A stretch of DNA of 23,864 bases from DATBWZ01 sp036514535 (GCA_036514535.1 DATBWZ010000068.1:1-23864); one strand, 5' to 3'; positions 15,787 through 23,671 are shown, counted from the first letter of the stretch. Notes: generated by a model from the letters alone, not told the origin. Program-made: numbers and translations.

Positions 15787-16751
15787 AGCGCTTCCTCCAG
15801 ATGTTTTTTAATGTTCTCAGGTTTTCTAAGAATGTCGGCACCCAGCGCCGCGTCAAAGGGCAGGCATTGGGACAGGAGATTCACCAGTATTCCGAGATGC
15901 TTCTCTGCAAGGCTCCTGTCAAACATTATCTGATGGCTGTTCAGAATCAGGTGTTTGATTGCCTCTGAATAATTAACAGGAGAAATTTTTGTTTTTGGTT
16001 TTTTTGTGATGCGGATGAACAGAAGTATGTTGGGTGAAGCAAAGGGGATGTACTTGTTGTTAAATACCTTCTCCGCCTGGACGGGCAATTTGGGGCCATG
16101 GTAAGTTTTCGGAGCCAGCGCGGCGATCTCAGGGAAAATGCTGGCAGTGTCGCGCATGAACTGGAAATCCCTTGCCAGTGGGTAGGCAATGACCCTGCGG
16201 CCTTCGGCCGGGGATAAAAAGACCGCATCGTCGCTCAGGTAGGAGTAACCGGATTTTATAAAGGATGTTGTCAAGGTGGTCTTTCCGCTGTCGCCTTCTC
16301 CGACGATAAGAATGGATTTATTGCCGTTTGATACGGCTCCGGAGTGAAGATAATAGAGTTCTTTGTACCGCAGCAGTTCTATAACAAGGACCGTAAACAG
16401 GAGCGGGGAAAAAGTCTGCGGATCATTTATCGCGATTGGTCCAACAAGTATTTCTGCGCTTCCGGCGCGCGGATTCAATCTTGCAGCGGAGAAACCGTCG
16501 GTAATCAGGAAATTTTTTGTTTCAGGGGATCTGTAAATTATAACGTTGTTATAAAATGCGAGTTTTTTGTACCCATGCGGAATCTTGATTGCTCTGCCCG
16601 ACGGAGAGATTGTTATTCTCAATTTTTTTCCCGTGGAATTCCCGGATATCAGGTGCATTCTGAACTGGAATTTAATCATCTGCAGAATTTTCTCTATGTC
16701 CGATTCCACTTCCATGCTTACATTATGGAATTTAAAAAACAACGAGCGCAT
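15768..16751 (-). CDS. HPr-kinase-like ATPase
   Basis: 327 residues from the ATG at 16751; the frame is open to a TTG at 16814, but the promoter lies between them. The P-loop G151-EGDSGKTT159, the preceding YYLHSGAVS with H136, and YSYLSDDAVFL with D173-D174 match the HPr kinase/phosphorylase C-terminal domain. The N-terminal HPrK domain and HPr-binding region of the classical enzyme are absent, and no HPr gene is nearby. Homologues of this stand-alone type occur in lasso and other RiPP clusters, where some phosphorylate the C-terminal serine of the precursor. First gene of the minus-strand unit, overlapping the radical SAM gene. It diverges from the GT39-like gene. Kinase fold confident; substrate inferred. 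Confidence 0.8.
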   Translation of the reverse strand: MRSLFFKFHNVSMEVESDIEKILQMIKFQFRMHLISGNSTGKKLRITISPSGRAIKIPHGYKKLAFYNNVIIYRSPETKNFLITDGFSAARLNPRAGSAEILVGPIAINDPQTFSPLLFTVLVIELLRYKELYYLHSGAVSNGNKSILIVGEGDSGKTTLTTSFIKSGYSYLSDDAVFLSPAEGRRVIAYPLARDFQFMRDTASIFPEIAALAPKTYHGPKLPVQAEKVFNNKYIPFASPNILLFIRITKKPKTKISPVNYSEAIKHLILNSHQIMFDRSLAEKHLGILVNLLSQCLPFDAALGADILRKPENIKKHLEEALCHYRK

Positions 16752-16758
16752 CTGAATA

Positions 16759-16787
16759 ATTATAGCATAACTGAAGAAGAACCCCAA
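16759..16787 (-). promoter_or_regulatory. Promoter of the HPr-kinase-like gene (leaderless type)
   Basis: On the minus strand TTGGGG (16782-16787), 17-base spacer, perfect TATAAT (16759-16764), then seven bases to the ATG at 16751. No ribosome site precedes the ATG. This supports 16751 over the upstream TTG at 16814. Confidence 0.45.
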
Positions 16788-16802
16788 AATTTTAATACGC
16801 GG

Positions 16803-16822
16803 GGGTTTGATCAATCAAACCC
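16803..16822. promoter_or_regulatory. Inverted repeat between divergent promoters, possible operator
   Basis: Perfect 9-bp arms GGGTTTGAT and ATCAAACCC are separated by CA. The element lies four bases before the -35 of the plus-strand GT39-like gene and 15 bases behind the -35 of the minus-strand HPr-kinase-like gene, where a shared regulator could act on both. Confidence 0.45.
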
Positions 16823-16826
16823 ATAC

Positions 16827-16855
16827 TTTACAATCCGACAACATCCTAATATAAT
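16827..16855 (+). promoter_or_regulatory. Promoter of the tandem GT39-like genes (leaderless type)
   Basis: TTTACA (16827-16832), 17-base spacer, perfect TATAAT (16850-16855), then nine bases to the GTG at 16865. There is no Shine-Dalgarno sequence, and transcription should start within three or four bases of the start codon. Confidence 0.6.
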
Positions 16856-16864
16856 TTCACATTA

Positions 16865-18499
16865 GTGATAAATTTGTTCAAAAGACCTCAATACTTTGAA
16901 GCGCCCCTGATATTCCTGCTTTCTTTTGCATATTATCTCTATTTTCAGCGCATCCATCCCTTGTTTTCCGATGAATTCAATATTTTTGTTCAGGCGGAGC
17001 GGATTTTGAATGGCCAGGTCCCCTACAGGGATTTTTTTCAGTTTACAACGCCCGGTGCGCTGTACCTGATGGCGCTCTGGTTCAAGATTTTTGGCAGGAG
17101 CATTGAGTCCATAAGAATAATCTCTGCGCTGCAGGGAACTTTGATTGTCCTTCTCACCTGGGTATTATTGAAAAAGGTTGTGAAAAGCAATGCTATACGC
17201 ATCGCCGGATTGCTTCTCACTTTAAATTTCTCCAATACCTTATGGCCTATCATCTCGCATCACTGGTTGAGCACAATATTTGCAATGTATGCCGTTCTTA
17301 TAATGGCGGATTTCGTTCAGAGGGGGAGTTATCTTAAGGTTTTCTCTGCGGGGTTTTTAAGCGCCATTTGTTTTCTTTTTCTCCAGAACAAAGGAATTTT
17401 TCTGATAACTTCGTTTTTTGTTTTTTTGTTTTTGAGTCATGGTTATTTCAAAAGAACTCCGGATGTAATATGGCGGGTTGCAACGGTTTTTTTCAGCGGC
17501 GCTGTTTTGCCTGTATTTTTATTCCTTGTCTATTTTTATTTTTCACATGCGCTGGATGAGTTTTTCTATAATACAGTTATCTGGGTCAGCGGCCCGTATC
17601 GTAAATTTAATTCGTATCCAAATTATTACTTTATGGGTAATTATGCGATTTTCACTGTGTTTACGCAGAACAGATTCCCATGGAATTTTATCCGCATAAG
17701 GGACTGGGCGTTAATCGGGTATCTGCCGGTATTCACGCTTCTTTTCGCAGTTCTGTTTTTATTCAGGAATATTAAGAATAAAATGCAGGCCGGGACTGAA
17801 TCAATGGATGTTTTTCTGCTTTATGCAATAACAGGATTTTTTATGTTTTTGTCTGTTCTCTACCGTTCTGATACTGTCCATCTTACTTTTATTTTTCCTT
17901 TTATTATTATACTCCTGTGTTATATGGTGGAGAAATGGATGGAATCGCGGAAGGGGCGCGGGATTATGGGAAGCACACTGCCTGTTTCCGTGCTTGCATT
18001 GCTTCTGGTTGCCGGATTTTATGGAATAGCTGCCAGGATCAGGGATGCAGGAAAATTTAAAACTGCGCTTGATACAAGTATTGGCAGATTTTACATGCTG
18101 AATGAAGAAAGCGCCGGGGCTTATAGAGCAATTCTGGAATTTATAAAGAAGAATATTCCTCAAAAGGAGATATTTGTTTATAATTGGGCTTCATTTATAT
18201 ATTTTTTAACTGAAAAGGAAAACCCGACAAGATATGATGGCATTTTACCGGGATACAATACCGAAAGGCAATTTGAGGAAACCGTGAAAGAATTGCAGGA
18301 GAAGCATATTCAATATATTGTTCATGACAGCCTTGAGTCGGTTCTTGCGTCTGATCCGTTAGCCGCTTCTTATCCCAACGCCGATGTTAATCTGGATAAT
18401 GTTCTTAACAGATTTATAAAAAATAATTATTCAACAGTGTTTCAATCAGGGGATGCGCCATTGTCTTCTCTCAGGATTTTAAGGCTTGATGGACGGTGA
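16865..18499 (+). CDS. GT39-like (PMT/ArnT-type) membrane glycosyltransferase, copy 1
   Basis: 544 residues from the GTG at 16865; the first hydrophobic segment begins at residue 11, so little could be missing. After TM1 comes HPLFSDEFNIF with D36-E37, the acidic pair that binds the polyprenyl-phosphate sugar in the GT-C class, and then GQVPYRDFFQFTTPGALYLMALWFKIFG, a family signature. About ten more hydrophobic segments follow to residue ~390. The last ~140 residues are soluble and include DGILPGYNTERQFEETVKEL. It probably transfers a sugar from a lipid carrier outside the inner membrane; acceptor unknown. Its TGA overlaps the start of a paralogue by one base, so the pair is a tandem duplication. 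No catalytic loss is seen. Confidence 0.75.
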   Translation: MINLFKRPQYFEAPLIFLLSFAYYLYFQRIHPLFSDEFNIFVQAERILNGQVPYRDFFQFTTPGALYLMALWFKIFGRSIESIRIISALQGTLIVLLTWVLLKKVVKSNAIRIAGLLLTLNFSNTLWPIISHHWLSTIFAMYAVLIMADFVQRGSYLKVFSAGFLSAICFLFLQNKGIFLITSFFVFLFLSHGYFKRTPDVIWRVATVFFSGAVLPVFLFLVYFYFSHALDEFFYNTVIWVSGPYRKFNSYPNYYFMGNYAIFTVFTQNRFPWNFIRIRDWALIGYLPVFTLLFAVLFLFRNIKNKMQAGTESMDVFLLYAITGFFMFLSVLYRSDTVHLTFIFPFIIILLCYMVEKWMESRKGRGIMGSTLPVSVLALLLVAGFYGIAARIRDAGKFKTALDTSIGRFYMLNEESAGAYRAILEFIKKNIPQKEIFVYNWASFIYFLTEKENPTRYDGILPGYNTERQFEETVKELQEKHIQYIVHDSLESVLASDPLAASYPNADVNLDNVLNRFIKNNYSTVFQSGDAPLSSLRILRLDGR

Positions 18500-20127
18500 T
18501 GGATATAGCGGAGGAAAACAAGTTTCGGTTAAACAAGGCTTCTCTTAGAGAACTCGCCATTGTTTTTTTTATCTCACTTATTCTCTTTTCGTTATTATAC
18601 CGGGTATATCCCCTCTACGGCGATGAGGGGCAGATTACTGTGGGCGCCATGAGGGCGCTGCATGGGCAGGTGATCTACAGGGATTTTTTCAAATTCCTTC
18701 CGCCGGGATCAATTTATTTAATGGCCCTTTTTTATAAGATCTTCGGATTAAGTGTCAATGTCAATATAACAACCACGGTAATCACATTCGCTATCATCGC
18801 TGTTTTAACATACTGGCTGACGAAAAAGCTTGCCGGCGGTATATTTTTTCCGCTTGTTTCTTTATTTTTTTTCGTAACGGTCTGCGCCCCGACATGGTAC
18901 GAGATCTCTCAGCACTGGTTCAGCACCTGCACGGCCATGCTTGCCCTTGTATGCCTGATTAAATTTTTAGAGAGTTCAAAGGGGTATCTCCTTTTTATTT
19001 GCGGCTTTTTAATTGGAGCCACAGTTCTATTTCTTCATCATAAGGGCGGTTTGTTATTTTTTGCTTTTGCAATTCTTCTGGGATTTAACTCTTTGCTTGA
19101 AAATAAGCCTGATAAACTAAAAAGGTTAACATGGAGCATTTCCCTGGTTTCAGGAGGGCTTTTGCTTGCGGTGTTTCCGTTTGTTGCTTATCTCATTATA
19201 GAGGGCGCCTTAAAAGAATCCGTGTATGATCTCTTTTATTGGGTAAGAGAAAGTTATTATAACTTTAACAGGTATCCCTTTTATTACTATGATGGAATAG
19301 TAATAACAAAAGGCGCCATTAAATCATATCTTTTCCCTCGCGCTGTTTTTCAATGCAGGACATATATCATTGTTGGCATTACGCACTTGCTGGGTGTTAT
19401 ATCCGGGTTCGTCCTTGGAGTCCGTGAGATTCAAAACAGAAACAGAAAGCACGGGCTGATAATCCTCTCGGTCTCCCTGACAGGCGCATGCCTGATTGCC
19501 TCCATTGTTTACCGTGCCGATTTTGTCCATATTCTTTTTACCCTGCCAGTTGCTTTCCCGCTCTTTCTCCGTCTCCTTGAAAGGCTCCGGAAATCCCATG
19601 CTTCTTTAATCCCGCTGCTCATTATTCCCTTTATCCTGGATTGGGGAGCAGGATATTTTATGAATATCATCAGGATTTATTCCAGCAAAGCGGCGCCAAT
19701 ACATACAAAATCAGACACGCTCTGGACGATTCAAGGACCCGGCCTGGCAGCGCAATGGCAGGCATTTTACGATTTCTTTCAGGAGAAGGACCCAAAGGAC
19801 GGAGATGTGTTCATCTATTCACGGGCGCACAGTATCTACTTCAATCTGCGCCTGCTGCCGCCCACACCCTATGATGATATTCTCCCCGGGCACAATACTC
19901 CGGAACAGCTCAGCGAGGCGATATCCAGCCTTCAGAAAAGAAGGCCGGAGTTTGTTGTGGAAGATTTTCTTGTTGATGCTATAATAAAAAATAAGATGGC
20001 GGTACGCTATCCAATGGCAGACATTGATGCCTTTCTTGGTGATCCTGTCAAGGCGTATATAAGGGGAAATTATGAGCGTCTTTCTCTGAATGCGGCTATG
20101 CCGGTTTTAAAAAGGAGAGAAGAATAA
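18499..20127 (+). CDS. GT39-like (PMT/ArnT-type) membrane glycosyltransferase, copy 2
   Basis: 542 residues from the ATG at 18499 (TGATG overlap with the previous stop); a GTG one codon earlier is also possible. It aligns end to end with the preceding gene: YPLYGDEGQ with D42-E43 after TM1, GQVIYRDFFKFLPPGSIYLMALFYKIFG, the Q/H-W motif SQHWFSTC, and the soluble-domain segment YDDILPGHNTPEQLSEAI. The two have diverged widely outside these motifs, so the duplication is old. It differs from copy 1 in a slightly longer N-terminus before TM1. Probable inner-membrane enzyme using a polyprenyl-linked sugar. An 18-base gap separates it from the downstream DNA glycosylase gene, which has its own ribosome site. 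Confidence 0.75.
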   Translation: MDIAEENKFRLNKASLRELAIVFFISLILFSLLYRVYPLYGDEGQITVGAMRALHGQVIYRDFFKFLPPGSIYLMALFYKIFGLSVNVNITTTVITFAIIAVLTYWLTKKLAGGIFFPLVSLFFFVTVCAPTWYEISQHWFSTCTAMLALVCLIKFLESSKGYLLFICGFLIGATVLFLHHKGGLLFFAFAILLGFNSLLENKPDKLKRLTWSISLVSGGLLLAVFPFVAYLIIEGALKESVYDLFYWVRESYYNFNRYPFYYYDGIVITKGAIKSYLFPRAVFQCRTYIIVGITHLLGVISGFVLGVREIQNRNRKHGLIILSVSLTGACLIASIVYRADFVHILFTLPVAFPLFLRLLERLRKSHASLIPLLIIPFILDWGAGYFMNIIRIYSSKAAPIHTKSDTLWTIQGPGLAAQWQAFYDFFQEKDPKDGDVFIYSRAHSIYFNLRLLPPTPYDDILPGHNTPEQLSEAISSLQKRRPEFVVEDFLVDAIIKNKMAVRYPMADIDAFLGDPVKAYIRGNYERLSLNAAMPVLKRREE

Positions 20128-20145
20128 TATTTTAAGGAGCGGGGT

Positions 20146-20934
20146 ATGCCTGAATTGCCAGACCTTGAAGTATTCAAAGAGAATTTGAGTCGCCTTGTCT
20201 TGAATAAGAGAATTGTCAGTGTGAAGGTGCTAAAGGCAAAGGTAATTGTGCCCCTGACAGAGCATGAATTCGCAAAACAGGTGAAGGGCAACAGAATTCA
20301 GGAAATCGGACGGCGGGCTAAGCATATTATTTTTTCCCTTTCAAACGGCAGCGATCTCATACTGCATCTCATGCTGCATGGCGAACTTTATCACCCTAAA
20401 AGCGCGGATGACATTCATCCCTTTACCTGCGCAATTTTTGAAATGGATGACGGCTATGATCTGAGGTTTCAGGACAGGACCCAGTGGATGAAGATCAGCT
20501 TTGATAAAAGCGCGCTTGATGAACTGGGTATTGAGCCTTTATCAAATGAATTTACGCCTGGGAGGTTTAAGGATATGGTTGGGAAGAGAAGCGGGATGGT
20601 AAAGTCTGTGCTCATGGACCAATCCTTTATTGCAGGTATCGGACATGCCTACGCAGACGAAATTCTCTTCGCCGCCGGAATAATGCCGGATAAAAGGCTC
20701 CAGCAATTGACAGGTGAAGATGTTCAGCGGCTCTTCAGGGCAATACGGGATGGGCTTAATGATGCCATAATTAAAGTCAGAAAAGGGCTTAAGGGCGGAA
20801 TTACAGGCGAATACAGGGACTTTGTGTCGGTTAGGGGAAGGGAGGGCCAGAATTGCTATAAATGCAAGTCTATTATTTCCTCAATAAAGGTGTCCGCCCA
20901 GAAGGCATATTTCTGTCCCGAGTGCCAGAGGTGA
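20146..20934 (+). CDS. Divergent Fpg/Nei-family DNA glycosylase
   Basis: 262 residues, normal family length, with AAGGAG before the ATG. The N-terminal MPELPDLE keeps the nucleophile Pro2 and Glu3, and IGRRAKHI keeps the catalytic Lys (K59). A helix-two-turn-helix segment (AGIGHAYADEIL) and a zinc finger C237-x2-C240-x16-C257-x2-C260 are present. Several canonical positions differ: the usual HLGMSG reads HLMLHGEL, the conserved Asn of GIGNxYADE is His167, and the zinc-finger Arg before the last CxxC is replaced by Gln252. The HLMLHG form marks a known but less studied Fpg-like subfamily. It should excise damaged bases with beta/delta lyase activity, but lesion preference may differ from Fpg (fpg/mutM). 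It may be read through from the glycosyltransferase genes. Confidence 0.85.
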   Translation: MPELPDLEVFKENLSRLVLNKRIVSVKVLKAKVIVPLTEHEFAKQVKGNRIQEIGRRAKHIIFSLSNGSDLILHLMLHGELYHPKSADDIHPFTCAIFEMDDGYDLRFQDRTQWMKISFDKSALDELGIEPLSNEFTPGRFKDMVGKRSGMVKSVLMDQSFIAGIGHAYADEILFAAGIMPDKRLQQLTGEDVQRLFRAIRDGLNDAIIKVRKGLKGGITGEYRDFVSVRGREGQNCYKCKSIISSIKVSAQKAYFCPECQR

Positions 20935-20985
20935 ATAACATGACGGCTATCCCACCTTGCGCATCCTTTTATTCTTAAAAACTCC

Positions 20986-21015
20986 TTGACATTTGAATTT
21001 TAATATTATTAAAAT
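20986..21015 (+). promoter_or_regulatory. Promoter of the malic enzyme gene
   Basis: Perfect TTGACA (20986-20991), 18-base spacer, TAAAAT (21010-21015). It predicts a leader of about 40 bases containing the GGAGGG ribosome site before the ATG at 21064. Confidence 0.55.
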
Positions 21016-21016
21016 T
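20996..21016. promoter_or_regulatory. 21-bp palindrome over the malic enzyme -10, possible operator
   Basis: Perfect arms AATTTTAATA and TATTAAAATT flank a single T. The right arm covers the -10 box, the usual place for a repressor. AT-rich DNA forms such repeats by chance more easily, so this is tentative. Confidence 0.4.
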
Positions 21017-21063
21017 ATTTTAATATAACTAAAAAGGGGCTGTCTCCTTAATGGAGGGATAAT

Positions 21064-22494
21064 ATGAAGGGTATTCCGGGTCCAAGTTATGGCGTGACTA
21101 TGCGGGTAGAGATTGTAAACAAGATTGGAATGCTTGGAAGGATTACAACATCGATTGGAAAAGCAGGCGGAGATATAAGAGGCGTGGATATCGCTGGTTT
21201 TGGCAGTGGGTCAATAATAAGAGATATCAGCGTTTACGCGCGGGATGAAGTGCATAGTAAGGATATTGTTGATGCTGTCAGGCGTGTTCACGGCGTAAAG
21301 GTTATACAGGTCTCTGACAGAACATTTCTTGTGCATCTTGGCGGAAAGATAGATGTGTGTAGCAGGGTCCCGATAAAGACCAGGGACGATCTTGCTATGG
21401 TATATACTCCCGGAGTAGGAAGAGTATGCAACGCTATCCACGAGGATTTAAATAAGGTTTACAAGTTGACAATTAAGAGCAATATCGTTGCTGTTGTCAC
21501 TGACGGGACTGCCGTTCTCGGACTTGGGGATATAGGCCCCGAGGCGGCTTTGCCTGTCATGGAGGGGAAGGCAATGCTCTTCAAGGAGTTTGGCGGGGTG
21601 AATGCGTTTCCCATATGCCTCAAGACAAAGGATCCAGAGGAGATCATAAATGCGGTAAAGCTGATTTCGCCTGTTTTTGGAGGCATAAATCTTGAAGATA
21701 TATCAGCCCCGAGATGTTTTTATATAGAGGACCGGTTGAAGGAGGAGCTTGATATCCCCGTGTTTCATGATGATCAGCACGGAACTGCAGTGGTGGCGCT
21801 GGCCGCTCTGATGAATGCTTTTAAGATAGTTAAAAAAAGGATAGATAAAATCCGTGTCGTGATATCAGGTATGGGCGCTGCTGGTGTTGCCGTTACGAAA
21901 CTCCTGCTTTTGCAAAAGGCGAGGGATATAATAGGCTGTGACAGAACTGGAGCAATTTACAATGGCAGAACAGAAAACATGAATACAGTTAAAGAGTGGA
22001 TAGCCCGGCATACCAACAGGTCAAATTTCAAAGGATCGCTTAAAGAAGCCCTTGTGGGCGCGGATGTTTTTATAGGGCTTTCCGGTCCAGGACTGCTCCA
22101 TAGCAACGACCTTAAAAAAATGAACAAAGATGCAATAGTTTTTGCAATGGCGAATCCGATTCCTGAAGTAATGCCTGAGGAAATGCCAAAAAATATCCGT
22201 ATTATCGCAACAGGTCGCTCCGATTATCCCAACCAGATTAATAATGTGCTCTGTTTCCCTGGTTTATTCAGGGGAGTGCTTGATGTGAGGGCGAATGCAA
22301 TCAATGAAAGGATGAAGATTTCTGCAGCAAAAGCGATTGCGCAAGTAGTAAGTGTCAGCGAACTTTCAGAGGACTATATCATTCCCAGCGTCTTTGACAA
22401 AAAGGTTGCAGCAAGTGTTGCGAAGGAGGTTAGAAAGGTAGCCTATGACACAGGTGTTGCAAGGAAGGAAAAAAAGAGCTTCACCGTGATATAA
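21064..22494 (+). CDS. NAD(P)-dependent malic enzyme with N-terminal ACT domain
   Basis: 476 residues. Residues ~9-85 are an ACT domain (VTMRVEIVNKIGMLGRITTSIG), an allosteric module. The malic domain follows with catalytic Tyr114 in MVYTPGVG, Lys in MEGKAMLFKEFGG, and the metal-binding loop FHDDQHGTAVV. The NAD(P)-binding domain has ISGMGAAGVAV, then FIGLSGPG and FAMANPIPE. It converts malate to pyruvate and CO2 in the cytoplasm, linking C4 acids to pyruvate. The short bacterial form with a fused ACT domain is known in several phyla, and the ligand of the domain is generally unassigned. GGAGGG precedes the ATG. The gene ends 14 bases inside the convergent OmpA gene. Cofactor preference cannot be read with certainty. 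Confidence 0.9.
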   Translation: MKGIPGPSYGVTMRVEIVNKIGMLGRITTSIGKAGGDIRGVDIAGFGSGSIIRDISVYARDEVHSKDIVDAVRRVHGVKVIQVSDRTFLVHLGGKIDVCSRVPIKTRDDLAMVYTPGVGRVCNAIHEDLNKVYKLTIKSNIVAVVTDGTAVLGLGDIGPEAALPVMEGKAMLFKEFGGVNAFPICLKTKDPEEIINAVKLISPVFGGINLEDISAPRCFYIEDRLKEELDIPVFHDDQHGTAVVALAALMNAFKIVKKRIDKIRVVISGMGAAGVAVTKLLLLQKARDIIGCDRTGAIYNGRTENMNTVKEWIARHTNRSNFKGSLKEALVGADVFIGLSGPGLLHSNDLKKMNKDAIVFAMANPIPEVMPEEMPKNIRIIATGRSDYPNQINNVLCFPGLFRGVLDVRANAINERMKISAAKAIAQVVSVSELSEDYIIPSVFDKKVAASVAKEVRKVAYDTGVARKEKKSFTVI

Positions 22495-23572
22495 TTACAA
22501 ATTCAATCCTTCTGTTTTTCTTTCGTTCTTCTGACGCAGCGTTGTCCACTACCGGATTTTCGTCCCCCAATCCAAGAATTTCTATCCGATCTGGAGCGAT
22601 TCCCTGATTTTCAAGAAGCAGTTTTGCCCAGATTGCCCTGTATTCCGAAAGGGCTTTATTAAAATCAGAACTGCCTGAATCGTCAGTATATCCCACGATT
22701 CTGATCCGCATTTCCGCGTTCCCCATAAGAATGTTTTTTACTTCTTCAAGAATAGGAAGATACCTGTCTGGAAGTTTTGCATTGTTTGAATCAAATGTCA
22801 GCGGTTCGGGAGTAACGAGTCTGTTGCCCTCTATTTTTACCATTTTATTTTCAACATTGGCTAATGGAGGCGGTGGAGGGATAATTACTTCTGCTTCCAG
22901 ATTACTCTGTAATGAGGGAACTTCAGGGGCAGGAGCCTCAGAGAGATTATCTGTTCCTTCAATTACGGATTCAATGCTTTTCCCTGCTGTTTCAGAAGAC
23001 GCTTCTTCCAAAGGTTCAGAAACTGCGCCTTCCTGTAAAGGAACTGTTTCCGGTGATAATCCCTCATCCAGCGTTTCAGGGATTGGGGCAAGCGGTGTCT
23101 CTGGAGCAGCCTGAATGCTTCCAATTGCTTCTTCTGTTTCTGGTGGTTGTTCCGGGTTTTTATATTTCTCCACCTTTGAGACCGAGATTGTCAATGTATT
23201 GCCTTCAGCAGAAACGGAGAAATTCATAAGATTGGACATGTTTACGTCCAATCTGGAAACGGCTGTGTCTCCTTCAACCCCTTTGATTATTTCAATTTGT
23301 GTTATTGTCCCATTCTCAATAGAATAGAAACTTTTTAATTCATCAAGGCTCGCGTGGACAAGGTCAATTGACAGTTTTGGCGGCTCCTCTGTTGTGAAGA
23401 AGGTATAGTTTATATTATCGGCGCCTGTGACCGTAATAATTGTGTCGTTCTCCACTTCGGCGACCTCTATGGATTGAATTACGTTCTGTGCATCCGGTTT
23501 TACCTTTGCGCCTGCACAGGATAATAATACTGCCATTCCAAAGAATACAGCCACCAGGGGTAAATTTTTCAT
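22481..23572 (-). CDS. AMIN-domain OmpA-family lipoprotein
   Basis: 363 residues from the ATG at 23572, chosen because AGGGAGG lies before it and the product then starts MKNLPLVAVFFGMAVLLSC, a clean lipoprotein signal with Cys19; an in-frame ATG at 23605 would spoil it. Residues ~25-140 resemble an AMIN domain (IQSIEVAEVENDTIITV and SIDLVHASLDELKS), which targets proteins to the envelope or peptidoglycan. A Pro/Glu/Ala/Ser-rich linker (~140-250) leads to a C-terminal OmpA domain: LTFDSNNAKLPDRYLPIL, IVGYTDDSGSSDFNKALSEYRA, and the end KKNRRIEFVIIS. That domain binds peptidoglycan. Likely role is tethering outer membrane and cell wall, perhaps as a secretin or division partner. Confidence 0.85.
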   Translation of the reverse strand: MKNLPLVAVFFGMAVLLSCAGAKVKPDAQNVIQSIEVAEVENDTIITVTGADNINYTFFTTEEPPKLSIDLVHASLDELKSFYSIENGTITQIEIIKGVEGDTAVSRLDVNMSNLMNFSVSAEGNTLTISVSKVEKYKNPEQPPETEEAIGSIQAAPETPLAPIPETLDEGLSPETVPLQEGAVSEPLEEASSETAGKSIESVIEGTDNLSEAPAPEVPSLQSNLEAEVIIPPPPPLANVENKMVKIEGNRLVTPEPLTFDSNNAKLPDRYLPILEEVKNILMGNAEMRIRIVGYTDDSGSSDFNKALSEYRAIWAKLLLENQGIAPDRIEILGLGDENPVVDNAASEERKKNRRIEFVIISR

Positions 23573-23613
23573 AAAAAATCCTCCCTCCCGGGTATTATAT
23601 TTCATAACTAAAC

Positions 23614-23642
23614 ATTATATCAAATAGAATTATGGATTGCAA
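23614..23642 (-). promoter_or_regulatory. Promoter of the AMIN-OmpA lipoprotein gene
   Basis: On the minus strand TTGCAA (23637-23642), 17-base spacer, perfect TATAAT (23614-23619). The leader is about 35 bases and contains the AGGGAGG ribosome site. Confidence 0.6.
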
Positions 23643-23665
23643 ATTGCTCTATGCTCTGATAGGAT
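23637..23665 (+). promoter_or_regulatory. Possible xseA promoter sharing the same -35 hexamer
   Basis: TTGCAA (23637-23642) is self-complementary. Read on the plus strand it is followed by a 17-base spacer and TAGGAT (23660-23665), six bases before the xseA ATG. The AGGA inside this box is also at ribosome-site spacing, so the -10 reading is uncertain. Confidence 0.3.
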
Positions 23666-23671
23666 AAACAA

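Noticed and set aside
1108..16751. Complete lasso peptide cluster
   Set aside because: No asparagine-synthetase-like cyclase, no RRE gene, and no Asp/Glu at the expected ring position of the small peptide.
16752..16814. N-terminal extension of the HPr-kinase-like protein from a TTG at 16814
   Set aside because: The extension crosses the TATAAT box and half of an inverted repeat, has no ribosome site, and does not resemble the family.
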